Assembly: GCA_019113245.1 (NCBI GenBank)
Contig: DXHU01000006.1
Location: forward strand, 82,127-146,126
DNA length: 64,000 bases
Source: Candidatus Ornithospirochaeta avicola
GTDB lineage: Bacteria > Spirochaetota > Spirochaetia > Sphaerochaetales > Sphaerochaetaceae
Direction: 5' to 3'
Position 1 is the first letter of the stretch. The number at the start of each line of letters is the position of its first letter. This document shows, one piece after another, positions 35,227-44,636 of this stretch. Under the pieces are notes generated by a model that was given only the letters and a program-made list of their open reading frames with translations, did not search any database and was not told the DNA's origin. A program made the position numbers and the translations under genes.

Positions 35227-36049
35227 CTGGAAGAGGCCGGAAAGCTTCAAAGCACTTGCTGAGGGGGAAAGAAGGATAGCGCTAACTCTTTCCTATGACG
35301 GATCTAATTATCATGGATGGCAGCGCCAGGATGGATGCATGACTGTTCAGGAAGAGATTGAACGGGTTCTCAGGCATGTCACAAAAGAAGAAATTGTAAT
35401 ATACGGCTCAGGAAGGACTGACAGCGGGGTGCATGCCCTGATGCAGGTTGCCCATTTCGATACTTTTTCCAATATAGAGGCATCAAAATTCCGCATAATA
35501 CTGAACACTATGCTTCCTCATTCGATAAGGTGTTCTGAGAGCGTTGAGAAGGATAGTGGCTTTCATGCACGTTTTTCCACACAAAGCAGGGAATACTGGT
35601 ATCTTGTAAAGGATATCGGCACTGTCACTGCTTTTGACGAGAACAGAGTGCTTGCTGTTTCGCGCATGCCAGATATCAGGAGGCTCAATGAGTATGCATC
35701 AGTGCTCTTTGGAACTCATGATTTCACAACATTTTCTTCAGCGCGAGACAAGAGCACGTCAAAGATGAGGGATATATATCTTTCCTCTTGGGACGTGATT
35801 TTTGATACATTCTCATCTCCGGTGCTGCGCTACCGTGTAGCGGCAAATGCATTTTTATATAACCAGGTGAGGAGCATGACAGGCAGCATGCTTGAAGCAG
35901 AACGCCTCGGTCTTGATAAATCAGATTTTGCCTCCATGCTTGAGAAAAAGGACAGAGCACTTGCATATAAGACAGCCGCTGCCTGCGCTTTATATCTTGC
36001 AAACATAAGCTATGACAGGCAAAAATATGAGTGGTTTGAGAATCTATGA
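35213..36049 (+). CDS. truA: tRNA pseudouridine(38-40) synthase
   Basis: The 278-residue enzyme isomerises uridines 38-40 in the anticodon arm. The catalytic Asp is in GSGRTDSGVHAL (about residue 70), preceded by SYDGSNYHGWQRQ near residue 29. The C-terminal half contains YRVAANAFLYNQVRSMTGS, the family's RNA-binding core. The N-terminal extension of about 20 residues before the fold is short and charged. It overlaps acpS by 14 bases and the next gene by four (ATGA). Confidence 0.93.
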   Translation: MARSDWKRPESFKALAEGERRIALTLSYDGSNYHGWQRQDGCMTVQEEIERVLRHVTKEEIVIYGSGRTDSGVHALMQVAHFDTFSNIEASKFRIILNTMLPHSIRCSESVEKDSGFHARFSTQSREYWYLVKDIGTVTAFDENRVLAVSRMPDIRRLNEYASVLFGTHDFTTFSSARDKSTSKMRDIYLSSWDVIFDTFSSPVLRYRVAANAFLYNQVRSMTGSMLEAERLGLDKSDFASMLEKKDRALAYKTAAACALYLANISYDRQKYEWFENL

Positions 36050-36705
36050 TAAGAGAGAACAAAGACGCGCTTGAATATTTTTACACACTCCTTGATCAGG
36101 CTGAGGCTGTACTTTGCGATGATCTGATGATGGAGAAGACACCTTTTTCTGAATATGATGTGAAATTCCCTGAGAGGGAAGAAAGAAAAGATGAGAAAAG
36201 TGAAAGCATTTCAGACTGTCATAAATGCCCGCTCTGGCAGAACAGGAGGGAGAATACATATTTCAATCCTCAGAAGGCGAAGGTAGTGTTCATTCTCTCA
36301 AAGCTTGAGACAGCGGATTCTGTTTTCTCTAATCAAAGTGAAGCTCTTTTTGAAAAAGAGATGAACGTGCTTTCACTCTCTCGCTCAAACAGGGCTGTGA
36401 TTCCTCTCATAAACTGCCCTGTCGCAGCCTTTGACGGCCGCTATGCTTCAATGTGCAAAAGATTTCTCAAAGAGAGGATAGAAGCCCTTGATCCTACACT
36501 GATTGTCATAATGGGCTCTGAGTGTGCACGCTTTCTGACACAGATGAATGTTCCTTTTGAGAACATGAGAGCATCCGTAAGGTCTTTCCGCTTTCTTTCA
36601 AGAAAGACTTTCATAACATATTCGCCCCAGGAGCTGATTGGGGATAGAATGCTCCGTCGTCCTGTCTTTGAGGATTTGAAAAAAATAAAGGAGAGCCTTT
36701 CTTGA
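36046..36705 (+). CDS. family-4-type uracil-DNA glycosylase-like protein, degenerate active site
   Basis: The 219-residue product keeps the [4Fe-4S] ligand layout of family 4 UDGs: CHKCPLWQNR (Cys58, Cys61), NCPV (Cys124) and MCKRFL (Cys137). The region LKERIEALDPTLIVIMGSEC that follows also matches the family. The uracil-recognition motif expected after the first cysteine pair (GEGPGxxEDxxG-like) is replaced by VVFILSKLETADSVFS, so glycosylase activity is doubtful. It sits between truA and priA with four-base overlaps on both sides. It could be a structural relative or a spirochaete-specific variant. Confidence 0.65.
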   Translation: MIRENKDALEYFYTLLDQAEAVLCDDLMMEKTPFSEYDVKFPEREERKDEKSESISDCHKCPLWQNRRENTYFNPQKAKVVFILSKLETADSVFSNQSEALFEKEMNVLSLSRSNRAVIPLINCPVAAFDGRYASMCKRFLKERIEALDPTLIVIMGSECARFLTQMNVPFENMRASVRSFRFLSRKTFITYSPQELIGDRMLRRPVFEDLKKIKESLS

Positions 36706-38669
36706 AATACCTTCTTGTGGCGCTTCCGACTCCGGCTCTGACAAGCCTTTTTACATATAAATATGAAGGAAACGAGTCTGCCCTGTTCAAGAGAGTTGCT
36801 GTTCCTTTCGGCAGCAGGAAGATGACGGGCATCGTCATAGAAGAGTCAGATAGTGCCGATCCTTCAATTGAATACAGGATGATTGACAGGATAATCGATA
36901 AGAGCCCTATTATAAACGAAGAGTCTCTTTACATTGCAAAGCGCATGAAGAGCATATATATGTCAAATATCGGCGTGAATCTTTCTCTTATGGTCCCCGG
37001 AGCTAAAAAGGAGGCAAATGAGACTCCTCCGTTTTCAGACTCCTGCGATTTTGAGAGGATTGAAAACCTTTCTGAGGACCAGAAGCATGCCATAGAAAGC
37101 ATTTTAAACGGAATAAAGGAGAACAAAAGGCTTTTTTATCTTGCTGGCGTTACTGGAAGCGGAAAGAGCGAGGTGTATCTGCGCCTTGCAGAGAATGTGA
37201 TAAGAAATGGCAGGCAGGTTCTTTATCTTGTTCCTGAGATAACGCTGAGCGAGCAGATCAAGGACAGTGTTTCAAAACGTTTTTCCTCCCGTGTAAGAAT
37301 AATACATTCTTCTCTAACTCCCTCTGAGCGTCTTAAAGCATTGATGGACATAAAAAGAGGGGATGCGGACATACTGATTGGAGCAAGAAGTGCAGTCTTC
37401 GCGCCGTTTTCAAATCTCGGACTGATAATCCTTGATGAGGAGCATGAGAATACTTATAAGAGTCAGAATGCTCCGCGCTATCATGCACGGCAGATAGCTC
37501 AGATGAGAAGCGAATACTCATCAATTCCTCTTGTCATGGGTTCTGCAACTCCAAGCTTCGAGTCTTATCATCTGATGAAAAAAGGCCTGATCAGACGCAT
37601 TGACATGCCGCATCGGGTCGGAGAAGGGCATTTCCCGTCAATCAGGATTGTTGATATGAGAAATGAGAAGGGGAATATCTCAAAAGCGCTTTATGATGCT
37701 ATGAAGAAGGAGCTTGATGAGAAGAAAGGTGTGATTCTCTTTCTCAACAGAAGGGGATACTCTAATTCAATCATGTGCTCAACATGCTCTTCAGTCATAA
37801 AATGCCCGAACTGCTCTGTCAGTATGACATATCATAAGGATAAAGGAAGGCTGTTGTGCCATACATGCGGCAAGAGCATTCCTCTTGTCCATTCATGCCC
37901 TTCCTGTGGCAGCATGGATTTGATCAGCACAGGAAGCGGCACCGAGCGGATTGAAGAGGAACTAATGAATCTGTTTCCTTTAAAGAGGATAAAAAGACTG
38001 GACAGCGACAGCGCAAAGGGAAAAAGCTATATAAAGGATACCCTGAAAGCCTTTGAGAGAGGAGAAATAGACATCCTTCTCGGCACTCAGATGATTGCAA
38101 AGGGTCTGAATTTTCCATTAGTCACCCTTGTAGGCGTTATAAATGCTGATACATCGCTTTTTTCTCCGGATTTCAGGGCAAATGAAAGGACATTCGATCT
38201 TCTGCAGCAGGTTGCAGGCCGTGTTGGACGCTACAGGAATGACGGTCATGTGATTATCCAGACAACACAGATAACAAATCCTGCTATAAGAGCTGTTGAG
38301 ATGAATGATCAGGAAGCATTCTATAGCGAGGAGCTTGAAATGCGCAGAATGGTTTCATTTCCTCCATTTTCCCGGCTTGTCAACCTGACAGTGAGAAGCA
38401 GAATCAGAGAGTGCGCGGAAAAAGAGGCAGAGCGCATTGAAAGTGAGCTTTCTGTTCTCCTTGAAAGCATAAAGGGCGTTGATGTGTATTCTGCAGGAGA
38501 AGCTCTGATTGAGAAGAAGAAAGGATATTACCGCTATCATCTGCTTCTGCGGTCTGAGGGCCGTTCATTCAAGAACATGCTCGAAATCCTTTCCTCGTTC
38601 TTCTCATCCTATAAAGCTGCGAGGAACACATATTTAGAGATAGACACCGATCCGGTGGACATAACCTGA
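36702..38669 (+). CDS. priA: primosomal protein N' (PriA helicase)
   Basis: The 655-residue 3'-5' superfamily 2 helicase restarts stalled replication forks. An N-terminal DNA-binding domain (about 1-100) precedes Walker A GVTGSGKSEVYL (about 148), the DEEH box in LILDEEHENTYKS (about 243) and the paired zinc motifs CSTCSSVIKCPNC and CHTCGKSIPLVHSCPSC (about 362-405). GSGTERIEEEL follows. Translation starts with TTG inside a TTGA overlap with the preceding stop, with GGAG upstream. Length is slightly under E. coli PriA (732). Confidence 0.95.
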   Translation: MKYLLVALPTPALTSLFTYKYEGNESALFKRVAVPFGSRKMTGIVIEESDSADPSIEYRMIDRIIDKSPIINEESLYIAKRMKSIYMSNIGVNLSLMVPGAKKEANETPPFSDSCDFERIENLSEDQKHAIESILNGIKENKRLFYLAGVTGSGKSEVYLRLAENVIRNGRQVLYLVPEITLSEQIKDSVSKRFSSRVRIIHSSLTPSERLKALMDIKRGDADILIGARSAVFAPFSNLGLIILDEEHENTYKSQNAPRYHARQIAQMRSEYSSIPLVMGSATPSFESYHLMKKGLIRRIDMPHRVGEGHFPSIRIVDMRNEKGNISKALYDAMKKELDEKKGVILFLNRRGYSNSIMCSTCSSVIKCPNCSVSMTYHKDKGRLLCHTCGKSIPLVHSCPSCGSMDLISTGSGTERIEEELMNLFPLKRIKRLDSDSAKGKSYIKDTLKAFERGEIDILLGTQMIAKGLNFPLVTLVGVINADTSLFSPDFRANERTFDLLQQVAGRVGRYRNDGHVIIQTTQITNPAIRAVEMNDQEAFYSEELEMRRMVSFPPFSRLVNLTVRSRIRECAEKEAERIESELSVLLESIKGVDVYSAGEALIEKKKGYYRYHLLLRSEGRSFKNMLEILSSFFSSYKAARNTYLEIDTDPVDIT

Positions 38670-38674
38670 GAGCC

Positions 38675-38703
38675 TTTCTTCATTCCTTCTTTAATGTTAT
38701 ATT
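38675..38703 (+). promoter_or_regulatory. def promoter with -10 box six bases from an ATG
   Basis: TTTCTT (38675-38680) and TATATT (38698-38703) are 17 bases apart. The second ATG, at 38710, is six bases downstream; the first, at 38704, would abut the -10 box directly. This decides the start of def in favour of 38710. Confidence 0.5.
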
Positions 38704-38709
38704 ATGTAC

Positions 38710-39219
38710 ATGCTTGATATATTTGATATGGATGACGAGGTTCTCAGAAGCCAGACTGAGAGCGTTGATGAATTTGATGATGCGCTAAAGATTCTTGTTG
38801 ATGCTATGTTTGAGACTCTTGAGGAGGCTGAAGGAGTTGGGCTTGCAGCTCCGCAGGTAGGAATCAGCAAGAAGATATTTGTTGTAAATACAAGAAAAAA
38901 AGGTGAGCGTTATGCTCTTATCAATCCAGAAATCATTGAGACAAGTGTTGATCTTGTTCCCTATGAGGAAGGATGCCTTTCAATTCCTGGATTCTACCGT
39001 GACGTCATGCGTCCCGCGCGTGTGAAGGTCCAGGCTCAGGATGTGAGTGGAAAGTTCTTCACTCTTGATGCCGAGGGACTTCTTGCCAGGGTAATCCAGC
39101 ATGAGAATGACCATCTTAACGGTGTCCTTTTCATCGACCATCTTGATGAGAAGGAAAAAGACAAGGTCGTATCGCTTTTTCATAAGAAAAAGAAGAAGTA
39201 CAGCAGAAAAGCGCGCTGA
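38710..39219 (+). CDS. def: peptide deformylase
   Basis: The 169-residue metalloenzyme removes the formyl group from nascent proteins. All three motifs are present: GVGLAAPQVGI (motif 1, about 43), EGCLSIPG (motif 2, with the metal-binding Cys, about 86) and QHENDHLNG (motif 3, HExDH-type, about 131). The start at 38710 is chosen because a -10 box ends just before it; 38704 (two residues longer) is the alternative. It is paired with fmt nine bases downstream, the usual def-fmt order. Confidence 0.95.
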   Translation: MLDIFDMDDEVLRSQTESVDEFDDALKILVDAMFETLEEAEGVGLAAPQVGISKKIFVVNTRKKGERYALINPEIIETSVDLVPYEEGCLSIPGFYRDVMRPARVKVQAQDVSGKFFTLDAEGLLARVIQHENDHLNGVLFIDHLDEKEKDKVVSLFHKKKKKYSRKAR

Positions 39220-39227
39220 GGAGCAAG

Positions 39228-40154
39228 ATGAAGATACTTTTCGCGGCAACAAGTGCTATAGCAGTTGAGACACTTGAGAGACTGAATGAGCTTTCATTGG
39301 TATCAGCTGTGCTTACAAGTCCCGATGAGAGAGGGAAAAGAGGAAAAGAGCTAATTGCTCCTCCTGTGAAAGTGAAAGCACTTGAGCTTTCGCTTCCTGT
39401 ATATCAGTTTGACTCTCTCAAAAAAGAGGCACGCTCAGCACTTGCACCTCTTGGATGCGACACTCTTGTTTCTTTCAGCTATGGAAAGATTTTTGGACCT
39501 AAATTCCTATCGCTCTTTGAGAGGAAATACAACATACACCCATCAGCTCTTCCCGAATTCAGGGGATGTTCTCCGCTTTTTTCCACAATCCTTTCTAGGA
39601 AGAAGGAAAGCCGTGTGTGCATACAGAACATAGCCCTGGGTGTGGATGAAGGAGAGATAATAAACTATAAAGACTATGTTCTGGATGGGACAGAGACAAG
39701 CGAGAGTCTTGAGAAAAAGATATCATCCATCGCTTCTTCTCTTGCTTCTGAGACATTTTCACACATTAATGATTACGAGGAAAAAGAGCAGAGCGGAGAA
39801 GCATCCTACACATACTTTATAAAGAAAGAAGATGGAAGGCTGGATTTTGAAAGGCCTGCAGAGGAACTTCATGCAAGAATACGTGCATGCTGGCCATGGC
39901 CTAAGGCTTTCTGCCTGTATGCTGGTGAGACTCTGATAATATCCGGTGTATACGGTTCTGTGTTCTCGCTTGATGAGAAATGCACAGAAAAACCGGGAAC
40001 CGTTGTCGCTTTTGTGAAAGGTAAAGGTCTTAAAGTCAGTACTTCGGACTATTATATATACATATCACGCCTTCAGAAGCCAGGTAAGAAAGAAATGGAT
40101 GCCCAGAGCTTCATAAACGGAGACAAGAGGATAATAGGTGCTCTTTTATGCTGA
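39228..40154 (+). CDS. fmt: methionyl-tRNA formyltransferase
   Basis: The 308-residue enzyme formylates initiator Met-tRNA. The formyltransferase core contains NIHPSALPEFRGCSPL (about 103-118), with the catalytic Asn and His, and ALGVDEGEII (about 139), with the catalytic Asp. A C-terminal OB-like tRNA-binding domain follows from about residue 205. GAGGAG precedes the ATG. Its stop overlaps the next gene by seven bases. Confidence 0.94.
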   Translation: MKILFAATSAIAVETLERLNELSLVSAVLTSPDERGKRGKELIAPPVKVKALELSLPVYQFDSLKKEARSALAPLGCDTLVSFSYGKIFGPKFLSLFERKYNIHPSALPEFRGCSPLFSTILSRKKESRVCIQNIALGVDEGEIINYKDYVLDGTETSESLEKKISSIASSLASETFSHINDYEEKEQSGEASYTYFIKKEDGRLDFERPAEELHARIRACWPWPKAFCLYAGETLIISGVYGSVFSLDEKCTEKPGTVVAFVKGKGLKVSTSDYYIYISRLQKPGKKEMDAQSFINGDKRIIGALLC

Positions 40155-42337
40155 GAAAATTCATTACATCTCTTTTTCTTCTCATCGCCATTTCAACTGC
40201 GGCTTTCTCAAAAGAGCCTACGCTTGCACTTGTGCTTTCTGGCGGAGGGGCAAAAGGAATAGCGCATATTGCAGTTATTGAGGAGCTGGAAAAGCGCTCA
40301 ATCGTGCCTGATATGGTCATAGGGACGAGCATGGGAGCATTAATCGGATGTTTCTATGCAGCCGGTTACAGCTCTGATGAGATAGAAGAAATCATTGCTG
40401 ATGAGGGTGATGTGATGTCCCTCTTCATGCACTTCAATGCAAGAAGCAATATTGAGGATCTGCGTGGAGGAAAACTGGATATAGAGACAAATATAGCGAA
40501 TATAGGATTCTCTTCGGACTCGTTCGGCACATCCAGCGGTGTAATTGATGACCAGATGATATCAGCATTTTTGAGGAAGAATCTTTCCAAGGTTCTGGAT
40601 GTCGATGATTTTTCCAATCTCTCAATACCGTTTTATGCAGTTGGGACAGATTATATAACAGGGGAGGAGATAGTATTCTCTTCTGGAGACCTTTTTACAG
40701 CAATCAGAGCATCAATGTCCCTGCCAATCATATTCAATGCAGTGACGCTTGAGGATGGAAGAGTTGTGGTTGACGGGGGAATGGTGGATAACCTTCCTGT
40801 AGATCTTGCTCATGAGAAAGGAGCAGATATTGTCCTTGCTGTGGACATCAAGAATGCGAGTGCTGCAGTTGAGAGCATCAAAAGCGATGATGTCATGAGT
40901 TTTTCCGGCTCCGTGATCCGCTTTCTGGATCTGATTTCACAGTCAAACACACTTGAAAGCTATGAGAACGCAGACTACCTGATAACCCTTGATGCTGTGA
41001 ACAATAACTATGATACTCTCGAGTTCGGAAAATGGAGAGAGATAATCGAAACAGGCAGAGAGGAAGTTCAAAAATACGGCGAGACTTTTGATGAGCTTGA
41101 AGAAGAGCTTGGGGACAAAGAATATATCGAGTATGTGCCCTATAGCGGGATAGAGGATTACACGATAGAGAACATAGTCTATCCGGGACTTGAGGACTAT
41201 AAGGATTATTTTGACTTCTTCATCGGAAAGAAAGCTGACAAGGCTCTGATGAACGAGTTTGAGCGTACTCTTAAGGAGATAAGGGACAGAGAGCACTTCA
41301 TGAATCTCTCATACAGTGTAAAAGATGCTGTAATCTATGTGAAATCAACTGATTATAAAGAAGCTCAGTACAGTCTTTCTCTTGGCGCTTCTGTAAATCT
41401 TGTGGCCGCCGGTGATTTCAGAGACGGATCTTTTTCTCTTTCCCTGCTTCCGAAATTCGATATCCTTTTTGATATCTTCCTTTCAGAGCATAAGGGTGAA
41501 ATCCTTACAGGACTTGATTTTGATGAGGCAACCAGTCTTCTGTTTTCCTATTACTACCGCTTTGGAAAGATAACATCCGTTTTTGCAGACTTTTCTGCTG
41601 GAGTCGGCTCCTATTCATCGATAGCAAAGAAAAGTCTTTTGAAGACAACCAGTGACACAACGGATTTCTCTCTTCGTCTGAGAGGTGGAGTATCCTTCCA
41701 GACAGATTTCAATTTCATAGCTGAGCTTTCTGTCGGTTTTGACTACTTCTATCTTGAAAAGCTTTACAGCCCGTCAGGAATGGAGGAAAGGAGCTCCTGG
41801 AACATATTTGCACCTGTTTTCTCTGCATATATCGAATATGATGCGCTTTCAGATGACCTTCTTTCTTCCGGAGTAGAGGTCATTGCAGATGCCTCAGTCA
41901 ATATGGCACCGCCACTTTCATATTCAGCATCTCTTTCACTTTCATCACGCATTCCATCATTCATAGACAATACGGCCTTCCTGCTTGAATATTCATTTTA
42001 TTCGATAAGGGGGGACAAGAACCTTTCTTCTTCATTCGGCCTTACACAGGCATTCTCCTTAAGCCGCGACGATATGTGCCTGGCTCTCGGTATCAGGGGA
42101 GTTGTTGCTGAGGATGTCTTTGTTGACGGCCTTATATATGCTGAAGGCTTTGAAAAAGCAAGGACAAATGCCCCTTATCTCTGGTCCGATGCTTTGCCAG
42201 CTCCTTTTGTCATGATGGATGATTATGACATCGGCTTCATTGTGAAGGTCGGCTATAACACAGATTTCGGGCAGATTGCATTTAAGATGAATTTCTCTGT
42301 AAAGGGAGCTTATACTATCGGGGTATCATTTAAATGA
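40148..42337 (+). CDS. patatin-like phospholipase with POTRA and beta-barrel (type Vd secretion-like)
   Basis: The 729-residue product has a signal peptide (about 1-22) and then a patatin domain with the oxyanion loop SGGGAKGIAH (about 28), nucleophile elbow GTSMG (about 59-63) and dyad Asp in VDGGMVDNLP (about 209). A POTRA-like domain (about 335-400, IENIVYPGLEDYKDYFDF) and about 320 residues of aromatic-rich strands ending TIGVSFK form an outer-membrane barrel. This order is that of PlpD/FplA type Vd autotransporters: the barrel exports or displays the lipase. Substrates are probably phospholipids. Confidence 0.88.
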   Translation: MLRKFITSLFLLIAISTAAFSKEPTLALVLSGGGAKGIAHIAVIEELEKRSIVPDMVIGTSMGALIGCFYAAGYSSDEIEEIIADEGDVMSLFMHFNARSNIEDLRGGKLDIETNIANIGFSSDSFGTSSGVIDDQMISAFLRKNLSKVLDVDDFSNLSIPFYAVGTDYITGEEIVFSSGDLFTAIRASMSLPIIFNAVTLEDGRVVVDGGMVDNLPVDLAHEKGADIVLAVDIKNASAAVESIKSDDVMSFSGSVIRFLDLISQSNTLESYENADYLITLDAVNNNYDTLEFGKWREIIETGREEVQKYGETFDELEEELGDKEYIEYVPYSGIEDYTIENIVYPGLEDYKDYFDFFIGKKADKALMNEFERTLKEIRDREHFMNLSYSVKDAVIYVKSTDYKEAQYSLSLGASVNLVAAGDFRDGSFSLSLLPKFDILFDIFLSEHKGEILTGLDFDEATSLLFSYYYRFGKITSVFADFSAGVGSYSSIAKKSLLKTTSDTTDFSLRLRGGVSFQTDFNFIAELSVGFDYFYLEKLYSPSGMEERSSWNIFAPVFSAYIEYDALSDDLLSSGVEVIADASVNMAPPLSYSASLSLSSRIPSFIDNTAFLLEYSFYSIRGDKNLSSSFGLTQAFSLSRDDMCLALGIRGVVAEDVFVDGLIYAEGFEKARTNAPYLWSDALPAPFVMMDDYDIGFIVKVGYNTDFGQIAFKMNFSVKGAYTIGVSFK

Positions 42338-43308
42338 GATGGCACTCCTATAAGGAATATCTGGAAGAAAAATACCATAAAAGAGTTTACAGAATAGGAG
42401 TTGATGCTGGTTTCTCATGCCCGAACAGGGACAAGAACAAAGGGGGCGGATGCGCTTTCTGCGATGGAACTGGCAGTGTTGCCACATACCAGAGAAGGGA
42501 TGAGAGCTTGTTCCATCACGACTCACAGTATAATTCAGTTGTTGCCGAAAAGAACAGCATAAGAGTCGAGAGCATAAGGAAGCAGATAGAAAAAGGAAGA
42601 GAATTTCTCACCGAGCGTTATGGCGCTGAGGCATTCGCACTTTATCTGCAAAGCTATACAAACACATATGACAGCATAAAGAACCTGGAGAGAATATATT
42701 CGGAGGCTCTTTCCTGCGGAGATTTCATTGAGTTCATAATCTCAACCCGTCCTGACGAGATTGATGAAGAGAGGCTTGATCTTATAGAAAGTTTTGCTAC
42801 GCCTGAGAGACAGGTTTCAATAGAGCTCGGGCTTCAGAGTGCAAATGACAGGACACTTGAGAGGATTAACCGCGGCCATGATCTTGAATGCTATCTGAAA
42901 GCAGCAGAGATGATAAAGAAAAGAGACATAATGCTTTCGACTCATGTAATCCTGGGCCTTCCAGGAGAAGGGGATGAGGATTTTGTCAGAACAAGTAGAG
43001 CTGTATCCCTTTATTCTGATTTTGTGAAAATCCACAACCTTCATATAACGGGCGGAACGAGGCTTGCAGAAGAGTGGAGAAAAGGAGAAGTGAAGCTCCT
43101 GAGTTTTGATGAGTATCTGGATGCTGTAATTCTTTTCCTGCGCCACCTGAGGAAGGATATTGTTATCCAGCGCCTTATAAGCGAGACTCCTTCTCACCGC
43201 CTTATTGCACCACGTTCTTTTCCGGATAAATCAAGATTCCTTTCTCTTCTTGAAGCAAAAATGGAAGAGATGGATGTTTTTGAAGGAGATCTCTATGAGA
43301 CTATGTGA
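42334..43308 (+). CDS. radical SAM protein, TIGR01212/YhcC type
   Basis: The 324-residue radical SAM enzyme has its cluster cysteines in CPNRDKNKGGGCAFC (Cys29, Cys40, Cys43), the CX10CX2C spacing of the TIGR01212 (YhcC) family rather than CX3CX2C. The TIM-barrel core follows with IEFIISTRPDEI and SIELGLQSANDRTLERINRG. Function of the family is unproven; it resembles the Elp3/HemN-type proteins. It overlaps the barrel protein by four bases and the fumarase gene by 14. Confidence 0.87.
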   Translation: MRWHSYKEYLEEKYHKRVYRIGVDAGFSCPNRDKNKGGGCAFCDGTGSVATYQRRDESLFHHDSQYNSVVAEKNSIRVESIRKQIEKGREFLTERYGAEAFALYLQSYTNTYDSIKNLERIYSEALSCGDFIEFIISTRPDEIDEERLDLIESFATPERQVSIELGLQSANDRTLERINRGHDLECYLKAAEMIKKRDIMLSTHVILGLPGEGDEDFVRTSRAVSLYSDFVKIHNLHITGGTRLAEEWRKGEVKLLSFDEYLDAVILFLRHLRKDIVIQRLISETPSHRLIAPRSFPDKSRFLSLLEAKMEEMDVFEGDLYETM

Positions 43309-44128
43309 GAAAATAGAGGAAATGGTCATAAAATCTTCCCGCATTCTTCCACTTTCTGTGGAGCAGAAGCTGCTGGATGCGCGAAAGAGAGAAGAGAAAG
43401 AAGAAGCGCATCTATGCCTTGACATGATAGTAAAGAATATTGGAATTGCAAGGGAAAAAGATATACCGCTCTGTCAGGACACCGGAATGTTCTGGGTCAG
43501 TTGTGAAGTGGGTAAAGAAAGCGGTGCGGATATTGTATTTCTTGATTTCGAGATAAAGGAAGGACTAAAGAAAGCAGCAGAAAATGGACTGTTCAGAAAG
43601 AGCATCGTCTCAGATCCTCTTTTTCAGAGAAAAAACACAGGCAACAACATGCCATGTGTAATCTACTATGAGGTTACAGAGGGCTCTGATATAAGAATTG
43701 ATGTCCTGTTAAAGGGATTTGGAAGCGAAAATTGCTCATATACTGAACTTTTGAGCCCTACTTCCACTCCAGAAGATGTGATTGAAGCAGCAATAAGAGG
43801 TGTCAATATGGCTGGTGCTAAGCCATGTCCTCCGATGTTTATAGGAATAGGTTTGGGAGGAACACTTGATAAAGCCGCGGAGCTTTCGAAAAAGGCGCTC
43901 ATAAGAAAAAATGAGGATGAGAGGTACATTCTTCTTTCAAAGAGAATAATGGAGAAGATAAACGAGCTGGAAATCGGGGCAGGCGGACTCAGGGGAAAAT
44001 CTACATGCCTTGATGTTTCTATTCTTTCATATCCTGTTCACATCGCAGGCCTTCCCTTTGCCATGAATATCTCATGCTGGGCTGAGCGTACTGCTTCTTT
44101 GATCATAAAAGGAGGAAAGCTTGAATAA
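43295..44128 (+). CDS. fumarate hydratase class I, alpha subunit (TtdA-like)
   Basis: The 277-residue subunit carries the [4Fe-4S] site of class I fumarase/L-tartrate dehydratase. The first cluster Cys is in LCQDTGMFWV (about residue 58), the others in SENCSYTELLSP and LRGKSTCLDVSI. The two-subunit arrangement is typical of anaerobes. The enzyme interconverts malate and fumarate; tartrate cannot be excluded. The start at 43295 follows AAGGAG and is preferred over an upstream start inside the radical SAM gene. Confidence 0.88.
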   Translation: MRLCEKIEEMVIKSSRILPLSVEQKLLDARKREEKEEAHLCLDMIVKNIGIAREKDIPLCQDTGMFWVSCEVGKESGADIVFLDFEIKEGLKKAAENGLFRKSIVSDPLFQRKNTGNNMPCVIYYEVTEGSDIRIDVLLKGFGSENCSYTELLSPTSTPEDVIEAAIRGVNMAGAKPCPPMFIGIGLGGTLDKAAELSKKALIRKNEDERYILLSKRIMEKINELEIGAGGLRGKSTCLDVSILSYPVHIAGLPFAMNISCWAERTASLIIKGGKLE

Positions 44129-44636
44129 AGTAAGACTTACTCTTCCCATTTCTGATGAAAAGGATCTTTTAAGCATAAAAAAGGGTGATGAAGTAATCAT
44201 CAGCGGAAAGCTCTTTGTCGCGCGTGATGCCGCGCATAAGAGGATATTCGACAGCTGTAACAGCTTGAAACTGGATTTTTTAGGCTCAGGAATATATTAT
44301 ATGGGACCTTCTGAGAAGAAAGAGGGTGATGTAATTGGATCTGCTGGTCCTACAACAAGCCAGAGAATGGATAAATACACGCCATATATGCTCTCTCTCG
44401 GTGCAAGGGTCCTTGTTGGAAAGGGCCCGAGGAGCAATGAGGTGAAGAATGCTTTAAAGGAACATAAAAGCGTGTATCTTCAGGCATTTGGAGGATGTGG
44501 CGCGCTTTATTCTTCTGTAATAAGAAGTGCGGAGCCAATTGCATATACAGATCTTCTGAGCGAGGCTCTTCTTTCAATAGAGGTTGAGGACATGGTCACT
44601 ATCTGTATAATAGACTCAAATGGAGAAGTGTTTTGA
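44121..44636 (+). CDS. fumarate hydratase class I, beta subunit (TtdB-like)
   Basis: The 171-residue swivelling-domain subunit completes the class I fumarase. KKGDEVIISGKLFVARDAAHKRIF (first half quoted by family) and the stretch GPTTSQRMDKYTP (about 72-84) are hallmarks. It starts with TTG, eight bases inside the alpha-subunit gene, after a strong AGGAGG. The stop overlaps the next TTG start (TTGA). Confidence 0.88.
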   Translation: MNKVRLTLPISDEKDLLSIKKGDEVIISGKLFVARDAAHKRIFDSCNSLKLDFLGSGIYYMGPSEKKEGDVIGSAGPTTSQRMDKYTPYMLSLGARVLVGKGPRSNEVKNALKEHKSVYLQAFGGCGALYSSVIRSAEPIAYTDLLSEALLSIEVEDMVTICIIDSNGEVF

